Shown here one piece after another: positions 1-8,572 of a stretch of DNA of 64,000 nucleotides (positions within the stretch are counted from its first letter, which is position 1; each line of letters starts with the position of its first letter). Source of the stretch: LMUY01 sp965199005 (GTDB lineage Bacteria; Pseudomonadota; Alphaproteobacteria; Acetobacterales; Acetobacteraceae); NCBI GenBank assembly GCA_965199005.1, contig CBDAQK010000006.1, positions 1,116,001 to 1,180,000 on the forward strand. The letters are read 5' to 3'. Both the position numbers and the translations under genes were made by a program. A model generated the notes under the pieces. The model was not told the DNA's origin. It made no database searches and saw only the letters and a program-made list of their open reading frames with translations.

Positions 1-80
1 GGGGGCGTTGCCGCACGCGCGCCCGGCCACAGCGAAAGCATCAGCCAGGCCGCAGCGGGCAGCAGGCGGCAAGACGGCAT
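1..80 (-). CDS. Partial secreted protein, N-terminal signal peptide only
   Basis: The reverse strand opens with ATG at 80-78 and reads MPSCRLLPAAAWLMLSLWPG and onward before leaving the window. This is a typical Sec signal peptide: Arg near the start, a hydrophobic core, and an Ala-x-Ala-like end near residue 24. A purine-rich GGGAGC stretch lies just upstream of the ATG. The start is only 16 bp after the stop of the amidotransferase gene on the same strand, so the two are probably co-transcribed. Only about 26 codons are visible, so the mature function cannot be told. Confidence 0.5.
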   Translation of the reverse strand, partial: MPSCRLLPAAAWLMLSLWPGARAATP

Positions 81-96
81 GGGATGCTCCCGAGTT

Positions 97-882
97 CTAG
101 GCTGCCAAGGCCTGTGGGCGCATGGCCTCCAGCGTTACCCTTCTCGCCGTATCGGACACCAGCGCGAAGCCGGACGGCACGGTGGTCCAGCCGCCTTCCG
201 CATCGTCGATCGGTTCGGACACGACGACGAGGCCGCCGGCATCCTGTCGCCAATACAGCGTGGCGGGGCGGCCATCCGACGCCCAGCGGAAGGCCCATAG
301 GCGGGTGCCATCGGTGAGTGCGGCGGTGAAGCGCAGGGGTGCGGTGATGCCTGCGGCGGTCATCGTCGCCCGGATGTCGCCCAAGGTTGCCGTCATCGCC
401 CGCACCGGGTCCGCCACCAAACCGCGCGAGAGGGCTGCGAGGAAGATTGCCTCCGAATCGGTGGTGCCGGTTCGTTCGTCGTAGAAATCGTCGGGGATCA
501 TCGCCTCCACCCGGCGGCGAATGCGGGTCCACTCCCCCACCTGCCCGTTATGCATGAACATCATGCCCCCGGCGCTGAAGGGGTGGCAGTTTGCCCGCGT
601 GGTTGCCGTGCCAGTGGAGGCGCGGACGTGGGCGAAGAACAGGCCCGAGCGGACCTGGGAGGCCAATGAGCGCAAATTCTCGTCCGACCAGGCGGGACGA
701 ACCTCGCGATACAGGCCGGGTTGCGGGCGCTCGCCATACCAGCCCATGCCGAACCCGTCGCCATTGGTTTCCGTCTTGCCTTCGCTCGCGTGCAACGATT
801 GGTGCACGAGGGAATGGCATGGCGCGCAGACCAATGTCTCGATGAGGATTGGCTCACCCTGATAAGCAAGGAAACGACACAT
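97..882 (-). CDS. Class II glutamine amidotransferase (YafJ-like)
   Basis: This 261-residue protein begins MCRFLAYQGEP. The Cys directly after the initiator Met is the expected nucleophile of Ntn-type class II glutamine amidotransferases. Further motifs fit: NGDGFGMGWYG near residue 40, FAHVRASTG near 75 and FMHNGQVGEW near 100. The open frame extends 36 codons further upstream, but only a start at 882 puts the catalytic Cys at position 2. Proteins of this kind (YafJ, EgtC) act as cytosolic stand-alone amidases or glutamine hydrolases. No ergothioneine genes are nearby, so EgtC activity is not supported. The exact substrate is unknown. Confidence 0.85.
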   Translation of the reverse strand: MCRFLAYQGEPILIETLVCAPCHSLVHQSLHASEGKTETNGDGFGMGWYGERPQPGLYREVRPAWSDENLRSLASQVRSGLFFAHVRASTGTATTRANCHPFSAGGMMFMHNGQVGEWTRIRRRVEAMIPDDFYDERTGTTDSEAIFLAALSRGLVADPVRAMTATLGDIRATMTAAGITAPLRFTAALTDGTRLWAFRWASDGRPATLYWRQDAGGLVVVSEPIDDAEGGWTTVPSGFALVSDTARRVTLEAMRPQALAA

Positions 883-1001
883 AGGGCTGACTTCCCGGGC
901 GGCGATGGTTGTTTGAGTGTAGCATCGGCGGGACCACCCATCACCTGATTTGACAGGTTTCGTGCCGGACGCGATATCCCGCGGCGCCAAGCATTTCCTG
1001 G

Positions 1002-1958
1002 ATGACTCGTGTCATGCCCGTCCACGCGTTCATTTTCCCCGGCCAGGGCAGCCAGTCCGTCGGGATGGGCCGCGATCTCGCGGCTGCGTTTGCCGCCGCC
1101 CGCGAGGTGTTTGGCGAGGTTGACGAGACGCTGAAGCAGAAGCTGTCCAAGCTGATGTTCGAAGGCCCGGCGGAGGATTTGATCCTCACCCACAACACGC
1201 AACCCGCGCTGATGGCCGTCTCCCTGGCGGTGCTGCGCGTGTTGGAGCAAGAGGGCAATGTGGTGGTGAAGCGCAGCGCCGCGCTGGTGGCCGGCCATTC
1301 GCTGGGCGAATACAGCGCGCTGACCGCGGCTGGCAGCCTGACATTGAGCGACTCGGCGCGGCTGCTGAAGCTGCGCGGCGACGCCATGCAACAGGCCGTG
1401 CCACCCGGCGAGGGTGCCATGGCAGCCCTGCTGGGCACGGATTTGGAGGCCGCGCGCGCCATCTGCGCCGAGGTTGCGGCTGACGAGGTAGTCGAGGCGG
1501 CCAACGACAATGGTGGCGGCCAGGTCGTCATATCCGGCCACCGGGCGGCGGTGGAGCGGGCGATCGAGGCGGCCCGCGCGCATGGCATCAAACGCGCGAT
1601 GCTGCTGCCCGTCTCTGCCCCGTTCCATTGCGCGCTGATGGCGCCGGCGGCCGCGGTGATGGAGGATGCCTTGGGCGAAGCCGCAGTGGCGCCGCCCATG
1701 GTGCCGCTGATCGCCAACGTCTCCGCGGCCAAGGCCACCGACCCGGCGGATATCCGCAGCCTGCTGGTCCAGCAGGTGACCGGGACAGTGCGCTGGCGGG
1801 AATGCGTGTTGGCCGCCATGGATTTGGGCGTGGACAGCTTCATTGAACTGGGGGCGGGCAAGGTGTTGTCGGGCCTCGCCCGCCGCATCGCGCCGGATGC
1901 GCGCACGGCCTCCGCCGGCACGCCTGCCGAGATCGAGGCCCTGCTCAAGATCCTCTGA
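1002..1958 (+). CDS. fabD: Malonyl-CoA:ACP S-malonyltransferase
   Basis: FabD transfers malonyl from CoA to acyl carrier protein to start each round of type II fatty-acid synthesis in the cytosol. The 318-residue length is normal. The sequence shows FPGQGSQ at about 12-18, the nucleophile elbow GHSLGE with Ser near 100, and SAPFHCALM near 205-213 carrying the catalytic His. A second in-frame ATG at 1014 (MPVHAFIFPGQG) is an equally plausible start. The gene is followed directly by the ribosomal cluster rpsF-rpsR-rplI. The other fab genes are not in the window. Confidence 0.95.
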   Translation: MTRVMPVHAFIFPGQGSQSVGMGRDLAAAFAAAREVFGEVDETLKQKLSKLMFEGPAEDLILTHNTQPALMAVSLAVLRVLEQEGNVVVKRSAALVAGHSLGEYSALTAAGSLTLSDSARLLKLRGDAMQQAVPPGEGAMAALLGTDLEAARAICAEVAADEVVEAANDNGGGQVVISGHRAAVERAIEAARAHGIKRAMLLPVSAPFHCALMAPAAAVMEDALGEAAVAPPMVPLIANVSAAKATDPADIRSLLVQQVTGTVRWRECVLAAMDLGVDSFIELGAGKVLSGLARRIAPDARTASAGTPAEIEALLKIL

Positions 1959-1996
1959 CCGTCGCAGCTTGCACTTTCAACCAAACCGTGCTTCAA

Positions 1997-2028
1997 GCCG
2001 CCCCTCCCTGCTGGGGTGCTTTGGCGGC
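1997..2028 (+). promoter_or_regulatory. GC-rich hairpin in the fabD-rpsF gap (terminator or S6:S18 leader element)
   Basis: GCCGCC at 1997-2002 pairs with GGCGGC at 2023-2028, and inner C-C/G-G pairs are possible. The hairpin lies 48 bp before the rpsF ATG and has no following T-run. Leaders of rpsF operons in many bacteria carry an S6:S18-binding hairpin used for feedback control. This one is in the right place, but I cannot confirm the consensus bulge by eye. It could simply separate fabD from the ribosomal genes. Confidence 0.3.
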
Positions 2029-2075
2029 GCCCCGGCTATGCCCATTCCCGGGCCGATCCAGCCATAGGGCCACAC

Positions 2076-2552
2076 ATGCCACTTTACGAATGCGTGCTCA
2101 TCGCACGCAACGATGTCACGCAACAACAGGTCGAAGCCGTCGCTGACACCATCGCAACCCAGCTCGAAGGGGAAGGTGGATCGGTCAAGAAGCGCGAATA
2201 TTGGGGCCTGCGTTCGCTCGCCTACCGCATCAAGAAAAACCGCAAGGGTCACTACATGCTCCTTGGCCTGGACGCCAAGGCACCCTCCATCAACGAGATG
2301 GAGCGGCAACTCGGCCTCAACGAAGACATTCTGCGGTTCATGACCATCCGCGTCGAAGAGATCAACGACGAGCCATCCGCCATCCTGTCGCGCAAGTCCG
2401 ATGACCGGGAGCGGTCGTTCCGCGGCCCGAAGCCGGCTGGCCGGTTTGAGAGCGGCCGCAAGCGCGGCTTCGACGACCGTGAGGAATTCCGTGCGCGCGA
2501 CGATTTCGGCCGCGACGACCGTCTCTCGTTCAATTCCGGAATGGATGAATAA
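2076..2552 (+). CDS. rpsF: 30S ribosomal protein bS6
   Basis: The protein starts MPLYECVLIARNDVTQQQVE, the usual bS6 opening, and folds as a small-subunit protein that binds next to bS18. The open frame begins 20 codons earlier, but the family alignment supports the ATG at 2076. At 158 residues it is longer than the roughly 100 to 135 of E. coli-type S6. Residues from about 105 onward form a basic/acidic, Arg- and Asp-rich tail (RDDFGRDDRLSF). Such tails are common in alphaproteobacterial S6 and are probably disordered. It is transcribed with rpsR (5-bp gap) and rplI. Confidence 0.95.
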   Translation: MPLYECVLIARNDVTQQQVEAVADTIATQLEGEGGSVKKREYWGLRSLAYRIKKNRKGHYMLLGLDAKAPSINEMERQLGLNEDILRFMTIRVEEINDEPSAILSRKSDDRERSFRGPKPAGRFESGRKRGFDDREEFRARDDFGRDDRLSFNSGMDE

Positions 2553-2557
2553 CGCCA

Positions 2558-2851
2558 ATGTCCGACATCAATCCCGGCGCCAACGATAGCGACGTCAATC
2601 CCGCCGCCCGCCGCTCCGCCGTCGGCGCCCGTCGCCCGTTCTACCGCCGCCGCAAGTCCTGCCCGTTCTCCGGCCCGAACGCGCCGAAGATCGACTACAA
2701 GGACGTCCGCCTGCTGTCGCGTTTCCTGTCCGAGCGCGGCAAGATCGTGCCGTCACGCATCACGGCGGTCTCGGCGAAGAAGCAGCGCGAGTTGGCGCAG
2801 GCAATCAAGCGCGCCCGCACGCTGGCGCTGCTTCCCTACATTCTGGCCTGA
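2558..2851 (+). CDS. rpsR: 30S ribosomal protein bS18
   Basis: This 97-residue basic protein carries the bS18 core: RRKSCPFSG, IDYKDVRLLSRFLSERGKIVPSRITAVSAKKQRELAQAIKRARTLALLPY. bS18 binds with bS6 on the platform of the 30S subunit. The N-terminal 25 residues are an Ala/Asn/Arg-rich extension. The gene sits 5 bp after rpsF and 13 bp before rplI, the standard S6-S18-L9 order. Confidence 0.96.
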   Translation: MSDINPGANDSDVNPAARRSAVGARRPFYRRRKSCPFSGPNAPKIDYKDVRLLSRFLSERGKIVPSRITAVSAKKQRELAQAIKRARTLALLPYILA

Positions 2852-2864
2852 GGAGAGCGCCGTA

Positions 2865-3443
2865 ATGGCCGCCGTCGAACTGATCCTGATGCAAAGGATC
2901 GACAAACTGGGACAAATGGGCGACGTCGTTCGCGTCAAGCCCGGCTATGCCCGCAACTATCTGCTGCCGCAAAAGATGGCGACTCGCGCCAACAAGGCCA
3001 ATCGCGAGCAGTTCGAGCAGCAGCGCGTCCAGCTCGAGGCACTGAACCTGCGCCGCCGCGAGGAGGCGGAGCGCGTCGCCGAGCGGATTGGACAGATGAG
3101 CGTCGTCATCATCCGCCAGGCCAGCGACTCGGGCAGCCTGTATGGCTCCGTCTCGGTGCGCGACATCGCCGAGGGCTGCGTCGCAAACGGGTTGACCATC
3201 ACGCGCCAGCAGGTGATCCTGGAACATCCGATCAAGTCGCTGGGCCTGTGGAATGTCCGCGTGGTTCTCCATCCGGAGGTTTCGATCACCGTGACGGCGA
3301 ACGTGGCACGCAGCCCGGAGGAAGCGGAGAAGCAAGCCCGCGGTGAGCGGGTCGGCCAGGACGCCGAGGAAGAGGATGCAGCAGCGGCTGAGGAGATCGC
3401 GGCGCTGTTCGATCCAGGCGCTGAACCCGGCACGCTTCCGTAA
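2865..3443 (+). CDS. rplI: 50S ribosomal protein bL9
   Basis: The N-terminal domain reads VELILMQRIDKLGQMGDVVRVKPGYARNYLLPQKMA, which is the bL9 signature, followed by the long connecting helix and the C-terminal rRNA-binding domain. bL9 binds 23S rRNA near the L1 stalk. The 192 residues exceed the usual 150 because of an acidic, Glu/Ala-rich tail (residues about 158-192) of low complexity. A GAGGAG motif precedes the ATG. It is the last gene of the S6-S18-L9 unit and is followed by a hairpin. Confidence 0.95.
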   Translation: MAAVELILMQRIDKLGQMGDVVRVKPGYARNYLLPQKMATRANKANREQFEQQRVQLEALNLRRREEAERVAERIGQMSVVIIRQASDSGSLYGSVSVRDIAEGCVANGLTITRQQVILEHPIKSLGLWNVRVVLHPEVSITVTANVARSPEEAEKQARGERVGQDAEEEDAAAAEEIAALFDPGAEPGTLP

Positions 3444-3465
3444 CCGGGGGAATTCCCCTGCTGGA

Positions 3466-3483
3466 GGGTGGCTCTAGCCACCC
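3466..3483 (+). terminator. Hairpin after the rpsF-rpsR-rplI cluster
   Basis: GGGTGGC (3466-3472) and GCCACCC (3477-3483) form a perfect 7-bp stem with a TCTA loop, 23 bp after the rplI stop. There is no clear T-tract behind it, so termination efficiency is uncertain. Position and stability favour a transcript end. Confidence 0.5.
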
Positions 3484-3613
3484 CGAGCGGGAGAAATCCC
3501 GGTAATGCTCCTGTCGCATAACACCTAGTTCACAAATTCTACACAAAGGTTTTTGACGCAGGCTGGCAGATCGCCCATGCTTGCTCGGCTTTTTGGCGGC
3601 CGAGTGAGGTGGG

Positions 3614-4855
3614 ATGCGTAAGATCCTCGATTCGATATTACGGCGGTTCATTACGAAGGGCCGGCTATCGGTACGCTACCCAGACGGGTGCCTCCTCACA
3701 TACGCGGGTGCAGACGGCCCGGAAGCGGGTGTCGAAATCCGCACCGCCAAGGCCGTGCGCCGGCTGGTGGTCGACCCGGCGCTCGGGGTTGGCGAGTGCT
3801 ACATGGACGGATCGCTCGTTCCGCTCGGCAGCACGTTATACGACGTTCTGGATGTGCTTTGCGAAAACCTGATGACCGGCGGCGGCCACATTGGTGAGCA
3901 GGTTCACGAGCGTATCCGAACGCTCATCCGCCGGTGGTCCCAGTTCAACCCGGCCAAGCGATCCCGGCAGAACGTCGCGCACCACTACGATCTGGGCGAC
4001 GATCTTTATGGCCTCTTCCTAGATCGGGACTGGCAGTATTCCTGCGCCTACTTTCCGACCGGCGCCGAGACGCTGGAGGAGGCGCAAATTGCCAAGAAGC
4101 GGCATATAGCGGCCAAATTGTTGCTCAACCGCCCAGGCCTGACCGTCCTGGACATTGGCTGCGGCTGGGGCGGAATGGCGTTGACGCTGGCCCGTGACTA
4201 TGGCGCCCGCGTCCTCGGCGTGACGCTCAGCACGGAGCAACTCGCCCGCGCCCGCAAACGGGCCGAAGAGGCCGGGTTGTCCGACCGTGTTCGTTTCGAG
4301 TTGCAGGATTACCGCGATCCGAAGCTGACGGAACAGTTCGACCGGATCGTATCCGTCGGCATGTTCGAGCATGTCGGCATCAACCACTACGACACGTTCT
4401 TCAAACACGTGCACCGGCTGATGAAGCCCGATGGCGTGGCACTGATCCATGCGATTGGCCGGTTCGAGGGGCCGGGGAGCACCAATCCGTGGATCGATAA
4501 GTACATCTTCCCGGGTGGCTACTCCCCGGCAGTGTCCGAAGTCCTCCCCTCCGTCGAGCGTAGTGGCTTGCTGACGACCGATTTGGAAATCCTGCGGCTG
4601 CATTATGCCGATACGCTGCGCCACTGGCGCCGCCGATTCGCCGCGCGCCGGGCGGACGCTGCGGTTCTGTACGACGAACGGTTCTGCCGCATGTTCGAGT
4701 TCTATCTGGCAGGCAGCGAACTGGCCTTCCGCCGGATGGACAACATGGTTTGGCAGATTCAAGTGACGCGCGAGTTGCGCACCGTCCCCCTGACGCGTGA
4801 CTACATTGCAGCGGCCGAGCGGGTGTCGGAGGTGGCCCGGGAGGACGCCGATTAA
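3614..4855 (+). CDS. cfa: Cyclopropane-fatty-acyl-phospholipid synthase
   Basis: Cfa adds a methylene group from S-adenosylmethionine across the double bond of unsaturated membrane phospholipid acyl chains, usually in stationary phase or acid stress. The 413-residue protein has an N-terminal lipid-binding region and then a Rossmann methyltransferase domain with VLDIGCGWGG at about 178-187. Family motifs YSCAYF near 142 and VSVGMFEHVG near 247 are present. A GTGAGGTGGG stretch precedes the ATG. It stands alone between the ribosomal cluster and dnaB. Confidence 0.92.
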   Translation: MRKILDSILRRFITKGRLSVRYPDGCLLTYAGADGPEAGVEIRTAKAVRRLVVDPALGVGECYMDGSLVPLGSTLYDVLDVLCENLMTGGGHIGEQVHERIRTLIRRWSQFNPAKRSRQNVAHHYDLGDDLYGLFLDRDWQYSCAYFPTGAETLEEAQIAKKRHIAAKLLLNRPGLTVLDIGCGWGGMALTLARDYGARVLGVTLSTEQLARARKRAEEAGLSDRVRFELQDYRDPKLTEQFDRIVSVGMFEHVGINHYDTFFKHVHRLMKPDGVALIHAIGRFEGPGSTNPWIDKYIFPGGYSPAVSEVLPSVERSGLLTTDLEILRLHYADTLRHWRRRFAARRADAAVLYDERFCRMFEFYLAGSELAFRRMDNMVWQIQVTRELRTVPLTRDYIAAAERVSEVAREDAD

Positions 4856-4967
4856 GCCGGAAGGCCTGCGTTCCTCACGTTCAACCCAAACCGTCCCCCG
4901 GTTCCACAGCCATCCACAGGCCGGACGGGTGCCGTGATGCTGCTTCTGGGCTAATGTCGCTGCCTAC

Positions 4968-6461
4968 ATGAACAGCATCGACACCTCCCTCCTGGGCCTG
5001 TCCCAGCGGCTCCCGCCCTCCAACATCCAGGCCGAGCAGGCGCTGCTGGGTGCCCTGCTCGCCAACAACCGCGCGTATGAGCGAGTCGCGGAGTTCCTGG
5101 CTCCGGAGCATTTCGCCGACCCGATCCACGGGCGCATCTTCGCTGCAATCCACCGCCGGGTGAATAACGGCCAGTTGGCCGACGCCATCACGTTGCGCGC
5201 GGAATTCGAGCATACCGGCGTGCTGGATGAGGTCGGCGGCACGGCCTATCTCGGTCAATTGCTGACGGCGATGGTCGGCATCATCAATGCTGGCGAATAC
5301 GGGCGGGCGATCCATGACGCGTGGCTGCGCCGCGAATTGATCGACGTCGGCGAGGAGGTGGTGAACAACGCCTTTGGGGCTGATCCGGAAATGGACGGCA
5401 GGACGCAGGTGGAGGCGGCCGAGCAGAAGCTGTTCGACATCGCCGACAAGGGTGCCACTAGCGGTGGCTTCATCATCTTCGAGCAGGCGCTGACGACCGC
5501 GATTCAAGGCGCCGAGCGCGCGTTCCACCGCCCGGGCCACGTCTCCGGATTGGCAACCGGGTTGCGTGACCTGGACAAGAAGATGGGCGGCCTCCATCCG
5601 TCGGACCTCATGGTGCTGGCCGGCCGACCGGGCATGGGCAAAAGCGCGCTGGCAACCAAAATCGCATTCGGCGCCGCCCGGGCCCTGATGGCTGAAGCTC
5701 GCGCGGCCGGTGGGGGCGACGAGGTCCCAAAGGGAAGCGTCGCGTTCTTCACCCTTGAGATGAGCGCGGAGCAGATTGCGCTGCGCCTGCTCGCCGAAGA
5801 GGCCCGTATTTCCGGCGACAAGATTCGCCGTGGTGACATTGCACAGCGGGATTTCGACCGGTTCGTGCAGGTCAGCCGCGAGGTCGCGGGCTTGCCGCTG
5901 CACATCGACGAGACGCCCGGAATTTCCATCGCCGCGTTGCGGACGCGGTGCCGGCGGCTGAAGCGGGTGAGTGGGCTGAGCCTCATCATCGTCGACTACC
6001 TGCAACTCATGCGCCCGTCCGCCGGCACCCGTCCCGAGAGCCGGGTGTTGGAAATCAGCCAGTTCACCCAGGGATTGAAGGCGATCGCGAAGGAAATGGC
6101 GGTGCCGGTCATCGCGCTGTCGCAGCTTTCCAGGGCCGTGGAGCAGCGCGAGGATAAGCGGCCGCAGCTGTCGGACTTGCGCGAGTCAGGCACGATCGAG
6201 CAGGACGCGGATTCTGTCATTTTCATCTACCGCGACGAATATTACCTGCAGCAACGCAGCCCCAAGCAGGCGCATTTCGACTCTGACGACAAGTTCAACG
6301 CGGCGATGGACAAGTGGCAGCAGGACATGGAGCGCGTGCACAACCGTGCCGAGTTGCTGATCGAGAAGCAGCGCCACGGACCGACCGGCAAGATCGATCT
6401 GCTGTTCGAGGGCGAGTTCACCCGCTTTGCCGATTTGGACCTGGTGCATAGCGAGCCGTAA
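4968..6461 (+). CDS. dnaB: Replicative DNA helicase DnaB
   Basis: DnaB is the hexameric 5'-3' helicase that unwinds DNA at the replication fork. In the 497-residue protein the N-terminal DnaG-interaction domain begins PPSNIQAEQALLGALL. The RecA-like motor has Walker A GRPGMGKSA at about 219-227, Walker B LIIVDYLQLM near 340 and an SDLRESGTIEQDAD motif near 402. The coding region is uninterrupted and no intein is present. The gene lies after cfa with a 112-bp gap and no neighbouring replication genes. Confidence 0.96.
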   Translation: MNSIDTSLLGLSQRLPPSNIQAEQALLGALLANNRAYERVAEFLAPEHFADPIHGRIFAAIHRRVNNGQLADAITLRAEFEHTGVLDEVGGTAYLGQLLTAMVGIINAGEYGRAIHDAWLRRELIDVGEEVVNNAFGADPEMDGRTQVEAAEQKLFDIADKGATSGGFIIFEQALTTAIQGAERAFHRPGHVSGLATGLRDLDKKMGGLHPSDLMVLAGRPGMGKSALATKIAFGAARALMAEARAAGGGDEVPKGSVAFFTLEMSAEQIALRLLAEEARISGDKIRRGDIAQRDFDRFVQVSREVAGLPLHIDETPGISIAALRTRCRRLKRVSGLSLIIVDYLQLMRPSAGTRPESRVLEISQFTQGLKAIAKEMAVPVIALSQLSRAVEQREDKRPQLSDLRESGTIEQDADSVIFIYRDEYYLQQRSPKQAHFDSDDKFNAAMDKWQQDMERVHNRAELLIEKQRHGPTGKIDLLFEGEFTRFADLDLVHSEP

Positions 6462-6488
6462 GGTCCGGCCAAACCAAGTGAGGCCATC

Positions 6489-7487
6489 ATGCCTGAGATG
6501 AACCGCCAAATCCTGCTCGCCAGCCGCCCGAAGGTCTCGGTCAGCCCCGAGAATTTCCGTCTGGTGGAAGTGCCCCTGCCCCCGCTGGAGGAGGGTCAGG
6601 TCCGCGTCCGCAACCATTTCCTGTCGCTCGACCCCTACATGCGCGGGCGGATGGACGAGACGAAATCATATGCCGCATCCCAGGCGCTGGACACGGTGAT
6701 GATTGGCGGGACGGTGGGTGAGGTGCTCGAATCCCGCAATTCCAAATTCCAACATGGCGACAAGGTGGTGGCCGGCTTCGGATGGCAGGAATACGGAACC
6801 TCCGATGGCACGGGCATGCAGAAGGTTGACGATACGCGCGTCCCGCTCTCCGCCTATCTGGGTTGCGTCGGCATGCCGGGCGTGACCGGCTGGTATGGCC
6901 TGAACCGCATTTGCCTTCCGAAGGCGGGCGAAACGGTCGCGGTGAGTGCCGCGAGCGGTGCGGTGGGCAGCGTGGTGGGTCAATTGGCCAAGCGGCATGG
7001 GTGCCGCGTGGTGGGGATCGCCGGTGGGGTGGAAAAGTGCCGCTATGTGGTCGATGAATTGGGCTTCGATGCCTGCGTCGATTACAAGGCCAACGCTCTG
7101 GAGGCCGATTTGCAGGCGGCAGCACCCGCCGGGATCGACGGGTATTTCGACAATGTCGGTGGCGCCGTGCTGGATGCGGTCATGGCGCAGATGAACGCGC
7201 ATGGCCGGATTGCGATCTGCGGAGCTATCTCCGGCTATGACGGGCACGCGATGCCAATGGCCAAACCTAGGCTGATCCTGGTGTCCCGGCTGACGATGCG
7301 CGGCTTCATCGTGTCCGAGCATTTCGACGAATGGCCGGGGGCCTTGAAGGAATTGGGTGAGCTTGTCGCAACCAAGCAACTGAAATTTATGGAAACCATC
7401 GCCGAGGGGCTGCACAACGCACCGGAGGCATTCATAGGACTACTGAAGGGGAAGAACTTCGGCAAGCAACTGGTGAGGCTGGTCTAG
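6489..7487 (+). CDS. NADP-dependent oxidoreductase, MDR superfamily (COG2130 type)
   Basis: The 332-residue protein resembles the leukotriene B4 dehydrogenase/CurA group of zinc-independent medium-chain reductases. These reduce alkenals or quinones with NADPH. Visible features are LSLDPYMRGRM at about 44-54, a Rossmann segment AASGAVGSVVGQLAKRHGCRVVGIAGG near 151-177 and YFDNVGG near 216. Zinc-ligand Cys/His patterns are absent. It lies 27 bp after dnaB and 5 bp before alr, which suggests read-through into the alr-mlaE-mlaF unit. The natural substrate is not predictable. Confidence 0.85.
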   Translation: MPEMNRQILLASRPKVSVSPENFRLVEVPLPPLEEGQVRVRNHFLSLDPYMRGRMDETKSYAASQALDTVMIGGTVGEVLESRNSKFQHGDKVVAGFGWQEYGTSDGTGMQKVDDTRVPLSAYLGCVGMPGVTGWYGLNRICLPKAGETVAVSAASGAVGSVVGQLAKRHGCRVVGIAGGVEKCRYVVDELGFDACVDYKANALEADLQAAAPAGIDGYFDNVGGAVLDAVMAQMNAHGRIAICGAISGYDGHAMPMAKPRLILVSRLTMRGFIVSEHFDEWPGALKELGELVATKQLKFMETIAEGLHNAPEAFIGLLKGKNFGKQLVRLV

Positions 7488-7492
7488 CCCTG

Positions 7493-8572
7493 ATGCAGGC
7501 CAGCGGGGCCGACGCATGGCCCACCTTGCTGGAAATCGATACCACTGCGATCGTGGCGAATTGGCTGTCGCTCCGAAGCGGCCCAATCGCTGCCGTCGTG
7601 AAGGCCGATGCGTACGGGCTGGGGGCGTCCGCCGTCGCTCCTGCCCTGCACGCGGCCGGCTGCCGCCATTTCTTCACCGCACACCCGTCCGAGGCACTCG
7701 CCATCCGGGACGCCCTGCCGGACTGCATGCTGGCGGTGCTGAATGGCTTGTGGCCTGGAATGGAGCCAGTCTTCGCCGCCCACGGCTTGGTTCCGGTTTT
7801 GGGCACCCTCGGTGAGATCGAGCGTTGGGCGGCGCAGGCACGGATCCTCGGGCACCCGCTGCCCGCCATCCTGCACGTCGACACGGGAATGAACCGGCTG
7901 GGCCTGGATCCGCGCGAGTTGGACCTGCTGGCCGCCGATCCGAGTCGCTTGCGCGGGCTGACTTTGCGCTACGTCATGACCCATCTCGCATCGTCCGAAT
8001 GCCCGGACGATCCGATGAACGAGCTACAGCGTACCCGCTTCACCGCGGCCTGTGCCAGGCTGCCTGCGGCGCCGCGCTCCTTCGCCAACTCGTCCGGCCT
8101 TTTCCTCGGGCCTGGCTTCGCATCTGACCTCGCCCGGCCAGGCGCCGCCTTATACGGGGTGAACCCCACGCCGGGCCGGCCCAATCCGCAGAAGCCGGTG
8201 GTTCGGCTCCGCGCCCGTGTCCTGCAGCTGCGCGATGTCCCGGCGGGCGACAGCGTCGGCTATAACGCAGGGTGGACGGCACCACGGCCGAGCCGGATCG
8301 CGACCGTTTCGGTGGGGTATGCCGACGGCTATTTGCGCTCTTTGAGCAACGGAGCGACGGCGTATTTTGACGGCATGGCCGTGCCGCTGGTAGGTCGCGT
8401 ATCCATGGACCTCTCGACCTTCGACGTGACGAACATTCCAGCCCTTTCGGTAGGCGACTGGCTGGACATGATCGGCCCCGGCGGGGTTGACGCGCTGGCG
8501 CAGGATGCCGGCACGAACGGCTATGAAATCCTGACTTCCCTCGGGCGTCGCTACCAGCGCGTCTATCGATGA
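7493..8572 (+). CDS. alr: Alanine racemase
   Basis: Alr is a PLP enzyme that interconverts L- and D-alanine for peptidoglycan precursor synthesis. The 359-residue protein carries the PLP-binding Lys in AVVKADAYGLG (Lys about 37) and the opposing catalytic Tyr in SVGYNAGW near 255. MDLSTFDVT lies near 304. The stop overlaps the mlaE start by 4 bp, so translation is coupled to the mla genes. The start at 7493 follows the oxidoreductase stop by 5 bp. Confidence 0.94.
   Translation: MQASGADAWPTLLEIDTTAIVANWLSLRSGPIAAVVKADAYGLGASAVAPALHAAGCRHFFTAHPSEALAIRDALPDCMLAVLNGLWPGMEPVFAAHGLVPVLGTLGEIERWAAQARILGHPLPAILHVDTGMNRLGLDPRELDLLAADPSRLRGLTLRYVMTHLASSECPDDPMNELQRTRFTAACARLPAAPRSFANSSGLFLGPGFASDLARPGAALYGVNPTPGRPNPQKPVVRLRARVLQLRDVPAGDSVGYNAGWTAPRPSRIATVSVGYADGYLRSLSNGATAYFDGMAVPLVGRVSMDLSTFDVTNIPALSVGDWLDMIGPGGVDALAQDAGTNGYEILTSLGRRYQRVYR

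Noticed and set aside
561..1628. Long minus-strand open frames antisense to fabD and the amidotransferase
   Set aside because: Typical GC-rich shadow frames; the opposing genes have clear family motifs and starts.
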